The translations under genes and the position numbers were made by a program. This document shows, piece by piece, positions 10,371 through 20,316 of a DNA stretch of 64,000 bases (positions within the stretch are counted from its first letter, which is position 1; every line of letters begins with the position of its first letter). The notes beneath the pieces were generated by a model. The model did no database searches. It saw only the letters and a program-made list of their open reading frames with translations, and was not told the origin of the DNA. This DNA comes from Cyanocohniella sp. LLY (lineage in GTDB: Bacteria > Cyanobacteriota > Cyanobacteriia > Cyanobacteriales > Nostocaceae), in assembly GCA_022241785.1 (NCBI GenBank), contig JAKOMP010000014.1:27904-91903 (forward strand), read 5' to 3'.

Positions 10371-13300
10371 TTAATGTATGCCGCAAAAGGGATCGCGTTC
10401 TTTATCTACTTCGTTGGGTTGCAGTTCTAGTTCGGCACGATAAACGCATCCTTCTTGTTTGAGACATTCTTGACTGGTGGATGTCCAGTAGGGAACTTCG
10501 CCGGCGTGCATTCGCAAAATGCCTCGGTTATCCAGGGTGACGCAATATTGGCAAGGATAATCTGTGGTGATGTCGGGTTTACTTAAAGCGCCAATGCGTA
10601 TCCATTTTTTAGTGTTAGTTGTGCTATCTGTTTGATAGATATAAAAGGTGTGCTGACTGGTATGGGGAAAGGGAGGTAAGGAGTTACTAACTAAACCATA
10701 TTCTGGATGGGTGGCGTTATCATGGACATAATGAAATTCTCGCAGCAATTGATTATTATCTTTGTCGATTTCAAAGACTAGGTGATAGGCGTTTGGTTGA
10801 TCAACGGTGGCTGACTCAATGACATTGACGGCAATATCACCATCATTTAAGTTTTGTTTGGGGCCTTCTACGGCTATATTCCATTTCAAGTTACCATCAG
10901 CAAATAGCGCTGATGTTTCGGAGGCTGCGGCTAAGGCTGCGCCGACATCGATTCCGGGAACATCAATTAAATAATGGGGTGTTCCTTGACATAGCAGGAC
11001 GCTAAATTGTAGGGTTTGGTCGATTTCAAATTGAACTTTGATTTTTTTGAGAAACTCGGCTTCTTGCATTCCTAGTTTCTGCATCAGGTTTTTGCCGTCG
11101 AAGCTACCCCAAAGTCGTAAGTCTCCGTCTTCGTAATCTTGACGGTAAATTATGTTAGTTAATTGTATCCCTTGCCATTCGGTACGCACTTTGGCGGCTG
11201 TTTCGCTGGGGGCGATTTGATAAAGTTCTTGTCCGGCTTTGAATATGGGTAAGAGTTCGTTACTTTGGGTTTTGCGTTTGAAGTTGCAGGGCAAATAATA
11301 AAATAAGTTTTTAACGTCTATTTCCAGTTGATTTGCACCTTTTCGTAGTAATTCTTTGGATTCTTCGGGATCGAATCTGAGTCTTCGCAGTTTTTCGGCG
11401 TAGCAAGCACCGGCGGAGGTGGCTAGTTTGGTAAATTCTAAAACAAAGGTAATGCGTTCTGGATTCCAAACGAAATACGGTGAGTTGCTAAATTCTTGAT
11501 AAATATGGCGCTGTACTAAATCAAGATTACAAGTTTTACCAGAAAGAATTAACCAATCAACTTTGTGGGTGTTCCAAGTATCTGTATCTTGGGCGCTGAG
11601 ACGACTTTCCATAAGTCCTTTAGCAATGCCAATCCCTTCTTTGATGGCGGAAGATGCCGCACGTTCAAATTGCTGACTATCTAAGGTGACACTGATACTA
11701 TCTGGATCTCTAACTTGGAATTTAATTACACTTTGATGCAGTAATTCTAAAATCTGTTGTTCGGAAACTGTAAAGGTTAGAAGTGAATTATCTGCTGGTG
11801 GTTTTTGTCCGAGTTGCAGTTTGGCAGCTTCGGCATAATCCCACAATGTATAAAAGGTTTGTAGTCGTTGGGGTGCTTGTTGCCAGCGGGTTGGTAATAC
11901 TTTTTCGGCTGTATCTAGGGCATCTTTATAAGCAGCATCGCCTTCAGGATTTTCTCTATCTAAGCATTTTAATAGGCTGCCGTTTTTAAATTTGCCTTTT
12001 TCGAGGAAACGTTCGTTTAATTCGGCACTAATTAAATCTTCTAACTTTTCACAATCAATGTCACCGTTGGTTACTGCTGTGAGAAGAAAATCGGCGATCG
12101 CTACTTTCAACAATCTGAAGATTCTCAGGGTGATTAATTCACCACCCAACTGTAAATGTCCCGATGAACCTAATAGTTTTGGGGTGAGTTTATAGTAACG
12201 TCCACCTAATCCTCTATCTTCATGTTCAGCAAAGGATGGGGTTTTATCTTCTAAAGTTAATTCTATTAATGCTAAGTCAGTAGTTCCGCCGCCGATATCC
12301 AAAACTAAAACGTTTTGTGACCATTTATTCCCTACTTGGCGACAACGAGTTTTAAATGACTCAATCCCAATATTCAGATTACCGCCAAATTCTCGCCAGA
12401 GAAAGAATATAGCTACCGAGACGGCTTCATCGTAGGCGGTTTGGACATCATCAATACCCAACTGTTCAACTAATTGTCTCACTTCCTTCCGCACTACGGG
12501 AGGGGCGACGGTGGGATAAGTGACCACGGCTGTGAGAAATTCGCCCTCAGAAAATTTGCGTCTGGCGCGTTGGCGGTAGTCTTCTGTTAACTCGATGAGA
12601 TGGGCCCAGGCTGCTTGAATCAGTTCACTAACATGAATTGACTCTTCCTCACCACCTATCATTATCGGAAAAGACCGATCTTGCCCAAAATAGCGCTTGG
12701 GTGAATGGTGAAATCTGCTGATAATTTCCTTTAATGAACTACTTGTACCTTGGGCGATCGCTTTTTTGCGATTATCTCTAGCTTCTCTTCCCATGCGTAA
12801 GCGTAAATCTGGTAAGCTAGCCACTTCCAACTCACTGGGAATTTCTGTATCCCGGCGGTCAATATCTAGAACTACAGGAATTAAATTTTGCGATTCTAAG
12901 GTAGGGACACGAAAAACTTCATGATATATCTGGTACAGTTTTTTACTAACCGCCCGGCGGAATTTATCACTATTTCCTAAACATAATTCGATTTGACGAA
13001 TGGCTTCCAAAAATCCTGCCTTTTGGTCACTCGCAAAAATTTCACACAAGCGACTCGGTTCAACTTCCAAGTTTTTACTAATATCAGCAATAAACTTTTC
13101 CCATTCATAGGGATTGACATCAGGTAACGCTTCTTCAACGGGAGAACTCAACCATTGTGACAGGCGATCGCGTAATCTAATTTCTTGTTCTTTTGGTAAA
13201 ATTTCCGCAATTGGCACTTCAATGGGGTCAAACAGCGTCACTGTAGAATTGGATGTGCCAAAATCTAAAGCAAACCATCCAGGAAATCGTTTTTGCTGTT

Positions 13301-13769
13301 TTTTAATTGCTTGTTGCAAAACATAATTGCTCAGTTGAAAATCGGCGCTAACAGCATCTATATCGATAATTTTTTCATCATAAACTAGAGGTGACCACAA
13401 ATAGCAGGAAGCTTCACTTTGCCGAGGTTCAGATAGTAGCGGATCTCCTAAAGGATCAGAATCGAAATACTCAACAGTTACTTCTAAAGTACAATTAATT
13501 GGTTCTGTTAAAGGGGTTTCTAATTTACAAGGATATTGTTCTAATTGCCCAATTTGCGAAATTTTGGGAGTTACCGAATCAAATGGTTTATATGCTTTTT
13601 TAATTTGCCTAGCTAAGTCATCTGGTGTCCCAGTAACAATGCAGTTAATTCTGGCTATGTGAGGCACATTATCACCAGCAGCGACAAGTTGAATAGTGGG
13701 TAGTTCTAAATATTCACTTTCGTTAATACGTATCTGGAAGTTGGGCGGGAGTCGAATTTCTACAGGCAT
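10371..13769 (-). CDS. Large Hsp70/actin-fold ATPase-like protein (SrfB-like)
   Basis: Phosphate-1 WFALDFGTSNSTVTLFD, phosphate-2 VLVLDIGGGTTDLALIE, adenosine-like WLILSGKTCNL motifs. Confidence 0.8.
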   Translation of the reverse strand: MPVEIRLPPNFQIRINESEYLELPTIQLVAAGDNVPHIARINCIVTGTPDDLARQIKKAYKPFDSVTPKISQIGQLEQYPCKLETPLTEPINCTLEVTVEYFDSDPLGDPLLSEPRQSEASCYLWSPLVYDEKIIDIDAVSADFQLSNYVLQQAIKKQQKRFPGWFALDFGTSNSTVTLFDPIEVPIAEILPKEQEIRLRDRLSQWLSSPVEEALPDVNPYEWEKFIADISKNLEVEPSRLCEIFASDQKAGFLEAIRQIELCLGNSDKFRRAVSKKLYQIYHEVFRVPTLESQNLIPVVLDIDRRDTEIPSELEVASLPDLRLRMGREARDNRKKAIAQGTSSSLKEIISRFHHSPKRYFGQDRSFPIMIGGEEESIHVSELIQAAWAHLIELTEDYRQRARRKFSEGEFLTAVVTYPTVAPPVVRKEVRQLVEQLGIDDVQTAYDEAVSVAIFFLWREFGGNLNIGIESFKTRCRQVGNKWSQNVLVLDIGGGTTDLALIELTLEDKTPSFAEHEDRGLGGRYYKLTPKLLGSSGHLQLGGELITLRIFRLLKVAIADFLLTAVTNGDIDCEKLEDLISAELNERFLEKGKFKNGSLLKCLDRENPEGDAAYKDALDTAEKVLPTRWQQAPQRLQTFYTLWDYAEAAKLQLGQKPPADNSLLTFTVSEQQILELLHQSVIKFQVRDPDSISVTLDSQQFERAASSAIKEGIGIAKGLMESRLSAQDTDTWNTHKVDWLILSGKTCNLDLVQRHIYQEFSNSPYFVWNPERITFVLEFTKLATSAGACYAEKLRRLRFDPEESKELLRKGANQLEIDVKNLFYYLPCNFKRKTQSNELLPIFKAGQELYQIAPSETAAKVRTEWQGIQLTNIIYRQDYEDGDLRLWGSFDGKNLMQKLGMQEAEFLKKIKVQFEIDQTLQFSVLLCQGTPHYLIDVPGIDVGAALAAASETSALFADGNLKWNIAVEGPKQNLNDGDIAVNVIESATVDQPNAYHLVFEIDKDNNQLLREFHYVHDNATHPEYGLVSNSLPPFPHTSQHTFYIYQTDSTTNTKKWIRIGALSKPDITTDYPCQYCVTLDNRGILRMHAGEVPYWTSTSQECLKQEGCVYRAELELQPNEVDKERDPFCGIH

Positions 13770-13908
13770 TGTTTTTCTTTTGTTGGGAAGGGGTTTATTA
13801 AAATTTATTGGTGTTGATCATTGAATATCTGAATTTATTCCGCGCAAAGGCGCAAAGGTACAAAGAAAAAAATATGAGGTTGTTTATGCAGATGTACTGA
13901 GTTCTCTT

Positions 13909-16470
13909 CTAACCCCTTTCTACCTCTGAATAAGACATAGTAGAAATTGCCGAAAGAATCTGCAACCAGGTGGGAATAGCAACTTTACCTGGAGAATCGC
14001 TAGCAGCAATATGTCTGAGTAATTCTTCTTTTTTAGACAAATTTTGTAGCGTCGGAATAATTTGATCTAAAATCCCTTCGAGTTCGGCGTTTACTTGCTG
14101 ATTGATTTCGCTGACGTATTGCACTAAATGTAAACTGGCACTAGCGATGATTTCATCTCTGAGTCGCAATACAAAAAGTTGATGATTGGCAGTTCTTGGG
14201 AAGTCTTGACTTTTTTCTGGGGCCCAATCAAATATTTGACCAATATTATGTTTTTCGTCTTGTCGCGCTAAGGGAAACATTATCTCTGGTGAAATTGTTT
14301 TTTCTTGACTATTAATTTCCGAAATAATTGCTTCTTGCCATTGGATAGGATCACATCCCAGTAGCAATTGATAAAATATATCGGCTGCTTCTACACCAAA
14401 TTTGCTTTCAATTTCTGGTTCCATTTCTGGTTGCAGAAGTTCTTGTAAATAATCACGTTCTGGGGCTATGTGATTTGATAATTTACTTAATAAATCTGTG
14501 ACGGCTTGATGAATGCGATCGCGGGCAAAGTTTTCTAGTTCTTTAACTGTTTTTTCAAAGGACGGATAAAAGTCATCACTCTTTGTTGGTAAGGCACTAT
14601 TAACTCGATTACCTCGGTTAAATAATTTGCCTGCTGCACCTTTAGATTCCGATAAAGAAATCATCCCATTACTGGCTTTGTTAAACAGCAAAGTCCACTC
14701 ATTCCAATTGAGAATTTTAAATGTAAGTTCATCTTTAACTACATCACTAACTACCTCTCCTCGGCGGTCTTTGAGTGGTTCTTTTCCTAAATCTTTTTGG
14801 AAATTACGATAAGTTTTATCCAAGTTTTCAATGGCAGCACGCAACTCGATTAAATCAGGATTATCTGTTGTGGGTATGCCTTGTTGATGAATTTCTTCAA
14901 TAATATTTTTCAGGTAATCTTGCTGCTGGCGTAAATTATCGGCAGCCCTACAAGTATCTTGATAAAGTTGTTTTAATCCGTGGGTGGCGACGTGATTTTG
15001 AATTAATTCTCGGAGTTTAGCAATACCCCCATCTTGGGCAAAGTAACCTAGTTGTCTGCCTAAACGACTCCGAGGATCAGATTCTAACAACCGTTCACTT
15101 AATAGCTGCCATTTTCGTTGCAACCGCTTCGATCGTTCTAGATAATCAGGATAGTCCAAATTCGCCAAAAATTCTGGTGAACCTGCTTTGACGCTACTAG
15201 AACGTTTAGCTAACTCAGCTAGTCCTAACAGTGGCGATGATAAAACAATGCGGTCTGGTTGGCTGGTGAATGCACTAGCGGCGTCAATGGTGGTTTGCAG
15301 AACTTTCAACCTGGATAAGACATCTTTTTCTGTTAAAGGATGAGGATCGGCGATTAGTTGATCAAGTTCTCGTTCACCACCTTCACTATCTAAAGGTAGC
15401 TGGTCAAAACGACCCACAGCCACCAAAATCAAATCCTTGAGGTCTTGTCCTGGTCGCTGCTGCTGCATCATGGTGAAAATTTTATTGGCGCGATCGCTTC
15501 CGGGGGTTTTCCCATTCAGCAAGACTAAAATTGTCTGTACTTCTGCCAATTCCCGCAGTGATAAAAAGGTATCCCTAGCACCGGAATTAGCCGCCCCTAA
15601 GCCGGGAAAATCCAACAAGATAAATTCCGAAGCACCTGTAAAATCCCAAATTTCCCGTGCTATTTTCACCTCAATATCCACACGGCGAATTAATGGGAAG
15701 CTATTTTGTAATAACTTGGTAGGTAATCTCTGGGGTGGACTCGGTAATTTAATATGAACAGGCGGTAAATCCTCAAAATTGAGAGTTTGGATAGCCATTG
15801 GCTGTTCGGCTAGCTGTAGCCCCTCACGGGCAGTGATGGCATCAATTTGGTAGCGTCCATTGCACATCGCTTGCCCATAGGATTGATAAGCACGTACAAA
15901 CAATACCAATTCCCGCAGTAAATAACGTAACTCTAGATTCTTACTGGTGTTCCACGCATCCTCGCACCAATTTATAATATCTCTGCCACTGTTTAACTTT
16001 GACGGAGAAATCAGGGACAGCCCCGCGGCTTTAGCCCTCTGATTGGCTTCTGCCAACATAAAACGTAGACACTCATTGACACCTTCATGGGACAGGTACT
16101 CTATAGTGAAATTACCTATTTGAGTAGTTAAAAAGCTTTCTTGGGGTACAAGATGAATAGCGGTGACATTCCCTGTGGTGGGATTTTCACTAATGGGCAA
16201 AGCATCTGCATACCCCATTAAACTACCTAAAAGCAAGGTCTTGCCGCTACTAAATTCTCCCATCACCCCAATTTTCACAGGCGATGTGGCAAGTTCTACC
16301 GTTTTCTCAGCAGCTTCGCGCAGACGCACCAGACAATCATCCAAGCTGACAGGTATCCAATCTTCTTGTTTAGAGGGATATTGCGGTACTGAATCTATTT
16401 TTTGGAGAATAAATTCCCCGTACTCTTTAAAACATTCCAGTTTTTCTGGTTCCATAAAGCATTTTTCCAC
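13909..16470 (-). CDS. Dynamin-like large GTPase (SrfC-like)
   Basis: G1 GVMGEFSSGKTLLLGSL; G3 LLDFPGLGAANSGARD; long helical C-terminus. Confidence 0.8.
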   Translation of the reverse strand: MEKCFMEPEKLECFKEYGEFILQKIDSVPQYPSKQEDWIPVSLDDCLVRLREAAEKTVELATSPVKIGVMGEFSSGKTLLLGSLMGYADALPISENPTTGNVTAIHLVPQESFLTTQIGNFTIEYLSHEGVNECLRFMLAEANQRAKAAGLSLISPSKLNSGRDIINWCEDAWNTSKNLELRYLLRELVLFVRAYQSYGQAMCNGRYQIDAITAREGLQLAEQPMAIQTLNFEDLPPVHIKLPSPPQRLPTKLLQNSFPLIRRVDIEVKIAREIWDFTGASEFILLDFPGLGAANSGARDTFLSLRELAEVQTILVLLNGKTPGSDRANKIFTMMQQQRPGQDLKDLILVAVGRFDQLPLDSEGGERELDQLIADPHPLTEKDVLSRLKVLQTTIDAASAFTSQPDRIVLSSPLLGLAELAKRSSSVKAGSPEFLANLDYPDYLERSKRLQRKWQLLSERLLESDPRSRLGRQLGYFAQDGGIAKLRELIQNHVATHGLKQLYQDTCRAADNLRQQQDYLKNIIEEIHQQGIPTTDNPDLIELRAAIENLDKTYRNFQKDLGKEPLKDRRGEVVSDVVKDELTFKILNWNEWTLLFNKASNGMISLSESKGAAGKLFNRGNRVNSALPTKSDDFYPSFEKTVKELENFARDRIHQAVTDLLSKLSNHIAPERDYLQELLQPEMEPEIESKFGVEAADIFYQLLLGCDPIQWQEAIISEINSQEKTISPEIMFPLARQDEKHNIGQIFDWAPEKSQDFPRTANHQLFVLRLRDEIIASASLHLVQYVSEINQQVNAELEGILDQIIPTLQNLSKKEELLRHIAASDSPGKVAIPTWLQILSAISTMSYSEVERG

Positions 16471-16856
16471 TTGGCATCAATTTCTGTGAGTTTTATAACA
16501 TAAATACATGAGATCAGCAGATATTCATGCAAAGTGTTGATCAAACATTTGGCATTTACTACTAAACTATTTTTTACTACCGGCTTACACAATTATGAAC
16601 CGGATACTTATGTAAAAAAGATTAAGAATTAAAAATCAACCTTATTGATATTAAGTATAATTTTTTCTGTAAATACATTATCCAATTACGTAAATAGCTG
16701 ACTTCAGATTACCCCTTGATGGGAGCTTTTTATACAAAATTTCAAATTGCAGGCAACAAATTTAATATAGAGACATTTCGATAAAACATCTTGACAAACT
16801 ATCCATGTATAGCAAAGATTTTGGGAAACGGCACTATTGCTCAAATACCTGATGAA

Positions 16857-17036
16857 TTATAAAGATTTAACTTTATCATCCTCAATGGGATCATCGGCTA
16901 ATCCATTAATAATTACTGATACACCTTCTTTGGCAAATTTATGAGCGATCGCCTCGCCAATTCCAGCACCAGTCACAATCGCCACTTTACCATCTAAGCG
17001 TCTAACCAAAGGAATACCTTCTGTACATTTCATCAT
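16857..17036 (-). pseudogene. Short-chain dehydrogenase N-terminal remnant
   Basis: Reverse read MMKCTEGIPLVRRLDGKVAIVTGAGIGEAIAHKFAKEGVSVIINGLADDPIEDDKVKSL*: Rossmann start with the TGxxxGxG motif shortened, then early stop. Confidence 0.75.
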
Positions 17037-17268
17037 CTGTTAGTCGGCTGTTTCAGGTTGCCAAGCATGATTCTTACTTTTGGATTTGAGTATTTTGTCC
17101 ATTTTCAATACTTGTAATCCTGATATACAAAGCATCCAGCTTCAATTAGGTTCTTTTTATAATTGTTCTACTCTTTGATTTAGATACATCTGTCTTCAGT
17201 AGGGTTAAGTAGCAAATAGCTTTTGTTACGGTTATTCGTAACACTCATTAATCACAAGAACATTTGTT

Positions 17269-17760
17269 ATGACATACACCCAAACCAGCGATCCCAATAT
17301 TCGTGAATGTGTCGAATCTTGGAAAAACTTAGATGTAGATCAACAGTTGGCTTTGTTTTGGTTCATTTATGAAGAAATGGGCAGTTCCATTACACCAGCA
17401 GCCCCCGGTGCTAGCACTGTTTCACCAGAAATTGCCGAAGGTTTATTCAACCAAGTTCAAGAATTAAGCCACGAAGAACAATTGCAACTTCAGCGCGACA
17501 TCATCAACAAAGTAGATAATCAACTTAGCCGTGAATATGGCTCTTTAAGTGATACCACAAAGCTATTATTTTGGTATCGTTTAGCGCAAGGTATGGAAAA
17601 TTCGAGAATTATTCCTATGCCTCCTGGTTACAAGCTTTCATCTTCAGCGGAAACACTGCTGAACAAAATTAAGGCACTACCTTTTGAGAAACAGATTAAT
17701 CTTTTCCGTGATTACGTTTCACCAATGGGTGCTGAACCGAAACCAGGTGCTGAAGTTTAA
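17269..17760 (+). CDS. Helical carotenoid protein (OCP N-terminal-domain homolog)
   Basis: 163 aa with OCP-NTD features (LDVDQQLALFWFIYEEMG, PAAPGA, LLFWYRLAQGM); no C-terminal NTF2-like domain. Confidence 0.9.
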   Translation: MTYTQTSDPNIRECVESWKNLDVDQQLALFWFIYEEMGSSITPAAPGASTVSPEIAEGLFNQVQELSHEEQLQLQRDIINKVDNQLSREYGSLSDTTKLLFWYRLAQGMENSRIIPMPPGYKLSSSAETLLNKIKALPFEKQINLFRDYVSPMGAEPKPGAEV

Positions 17761-17849
17761 ATATTTGCATTAACTGCATCCCGTTTTAGTGTGAACGCCT
17801 GCTGATAAGTAGCAATCTTCATCCTTAATTCTTTGTAAAAGCACATAAA

Positions 17850-17876
17850 TAACCCCGGTTTTTTGTCGGGGTTATC
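17850..17876 (+). terminator. Hairpin downstream of HCP gene
   Basis: ATAACCCCG / CGGGGTTAT, 9-bp perfect stem. Confidence 0.6.
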
Positions 17877-18350
17877 AAGTCTTGTAAACAAAATCTTCTG
17901 ATATCTGGCGATTTATTATTCGTGAGTGCTAGTAAATAACTCAGACAACACTATAATTTCATAATATATAATCTTAAATAGACACAGAGTAAAGAAGTGA
18001 ATTTTTACCCTGTGTTAATCTAGGCTTTTCATTACAGAAGATGCACTCAAGTCGTAACGCTCTTTGTTTTATATGTAAAATATAAGCTAATTACTAAGTT
18101 TATTTCATCTATCTTGTGGGTAATTTCAATATTTTTGTTTTTGCAGTAAGATTTTTCATTCTTTTTTTATAGGAGAATTTAATTTGAATATAAATCAAGT
18201 TATATACACAACAGTTAGATTATTAACATTGTAGATTTTGTCACACATGCTCAATATAATGTCTGATATATAGTGCTGAATTAATACTGCATAAAATACT
18301 ATATCTTAACGTTGAATTTTATCATCCAGATATTATCAAAATGAAAAGTA

Positions 18351-18380
18351 AAACCCCAGGACTGGGAATCCCTGGGGTTT
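18351..18380. other. 10-bp perfect inverted repeat (hairpin)
   Basis: AAACCCCAGG-actgggaatc-CCTGGGGTTT; not followed by a T-run. Confidence 0.6.
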
Positions 18381-18718
18381 CTAACCTGACCACACTTCTA
18401 TTTGTAATATAAAATTTTGGAAAAATCAAAATTACAGTGGACATAAATCTGTAAATTTAGGCTAAAAAAAATGATGTATTTTCATGCTAAAAGTATGCTA
18501 GCAAGTAATTATTTAATGCCAATTACTAATCCACACATATAAAACTATACCCAAGGTAAAAATTATTATTTAAAGATACAAATAGAAAAGATATAATTCC
18601 CTGGTTTATGTCTAAAGACGTAATTTTTTAGACTTGATTTCTAATTGGGAATAGAGAAAAATAAAAACATCATGATACAACATGATTGTAGCCAATAAAA
18701 GTGACAGAAAGCCTACTT

Positions 18719-18745
18719 AATGCCCCGCCTGTGGGCATTTTTTAT
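18719..18745 (+). terminator. Rho-independent-type terminator in intergenic region
   Basis: AATGCCC-cgcctgt-GGGCATT followed by TTTTTATTT. Confidence 0.6.
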
Positions 18746-18826
18746 TTCTCGTAAGTAAGTTGGTGATAAAATTCAATTTATATGAAGGAAGATAAAATAT
18801 TCGTAGGGTGTGTTGTCGCGCCGCGC

Positions 18827-18871
18827 TTAAAAGCCCCTTTCCGCGTCGGAGAGGGGTTGGGGAGAGGTTCA
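18827..18871. repeat. Fragment related to the 46643 repeat family
   Basis: agcccctttccgcgtcggagaggggttggggagaggttc. Confidence 0.5.
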
Positions 18872-19171
18872 TCAAACTCACTTTTAATTAAATATCCCTG
18901 GCTATTTGTTATTAGTTTAATGAAGAGTTAAAGCAGGCTTTGGCTAAATAACTCTCGTTAAATCACAACTAAATAATCAGGGATTAAGAATATTTAATAT
19001 GTCTTATGTTGTAATAAGCCCGATCTACTGGAATGGCTAAACAAATTCAGTCTTTACTCTGTGGGAAGACGCTATACTTCATGTTTGTGTAGCTTCAGGA
19101 ATTGATTACTGAAGGCTTTTGGTGTTTGAAAGTCTTTTTTGAGGACTAAAGTCCTCACTACAAATCTTTAA

Positions 19172-20314
19172 TTAACTTTTTATGGAGGAAACATTTGGCA
19201 TTACAGAACGAATTGTATTGATAAAATTTTCGGCATAACGTTGTGTCGAGAAATCGAGAGCGCGTTGGCGTGCTGCAACTCCCGCACGTTGGGCAAATTC
19301 TTGCTCGTCCAGATAGCGGAGAATTGCGATCGCTAGTGCATCTGGATCGCCGTAAGGTGTAAGTAGCCCATTCATGCCGTCTGTAATAATCTCTGTGGGG
19401 CCGCCTGCATTACCAGCTATCACTGGTTTCCCTAATGCCATCGCTTCAATAATCACAATACCAAAGGGTTCTTTATCGGAAGCATGAACAAATACATCCA
19501 TTGCTTGCACCCACTCTGGAATATTACGCTGTAACCCAGCCATGATTACTTCTTCTTCCAACCCTAGCTTGGCTATTTTGTTGTTGACAAATTCCTCATA
19601 ATCTGGTTCTAAATCGTGTTTACCGCCAACGATTACACAATGGGCATCAGGATATTTTTGCAACACTTTGGGCATGGCATCTATAAGGACATGCATTCCT
19701 TTCCATCGTTGCAATCGTCCGACAATACCAATTAATGGCCCGTGCAGTGGTAAGCCCAATTTCTGCCGTGCTTCTATGGGAGAAGGCAGATTAGCAGGTT
19801 CAAATCTATCTAGGGCGACACCAGGATAAACCAAAGGTGTGGGCCTGTGGGGCCAGATTTCCGCCTGTGCTTGCTTACCATCTTGGGAAAGGGTAATAAC
19901 TGCACGGGCGGGGATTGCTGTTGCTAACCGGACTAACTTAGGCTTGTCATAAGGTACTTCTAGTTGGTACCACACAGCAGGTAACCCCGCAATTATGGCT
20001 GCTAAACCCCCATATATATGGGTAATCCACATCCAATTAACGATCGCATCGACATGTTCATTTTTAGCGATCGCAGCTATTTGGAAAACTGTCGCTATTA
20101 AACGGTGGACTTGGCGCAATCTACCACTTTCTAAGACACGGATCTTAATTCCCAAGGCCCTTACCTGTTCCACCATTGGGCCATCTTCCAAAAAGACAAC
20201 CAACCATTCCACGCCTGCATTACGTCCCTGATGCATCAAATCCCACAGCATCATTTCACCGCCGCCTCTTTGTTCGGCTAACGGCATGACAACTATAACT
20301 TTCATAATTTCCAC
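19172..20314 (-). CDS. Glycosyltransferase family 4
   Basis: GIVGRLQRWKGMHVLIDAM and EPFGIVIIEAMALGKPVIAGNAGGPTEII. Confidence 0.93.
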   Translation of the reverse strand: MEIMKVIVVMPLAEQRGGGEMMLWDLMHQGRNAGVEWLVVFLEDGPMVEQVRALGIKIRVLESGRLRQVHRLIATVFQIAAIAKNEHVDAIVNWMWITHIYGGLAAIIAGLPAVWYQLEVPYDKPKLVRLATAIPARAVITLSQDGKQAQAEIWPHRPTPLVYPGVALDRFEPANLPSPIEARQKLGLPLHGPLIGIVGRLQRWKGMHVLIDAMPKVLQKYPDAHCVIVGGKHDLEPDYEEFVNNKIAKLGLEEEVIMAGLQRNIPEWVQAMDVFVHASDKEPFGIVIIEAMALGKPVIAGNAGGPTEIITDGMNGLLTPYGDPDALAIAILRYLDEQEFAQRAGVAARQRALDFSTQRYAENFINTIRSVMPNVSSIKS

Positions 20315-20316
20315 CT

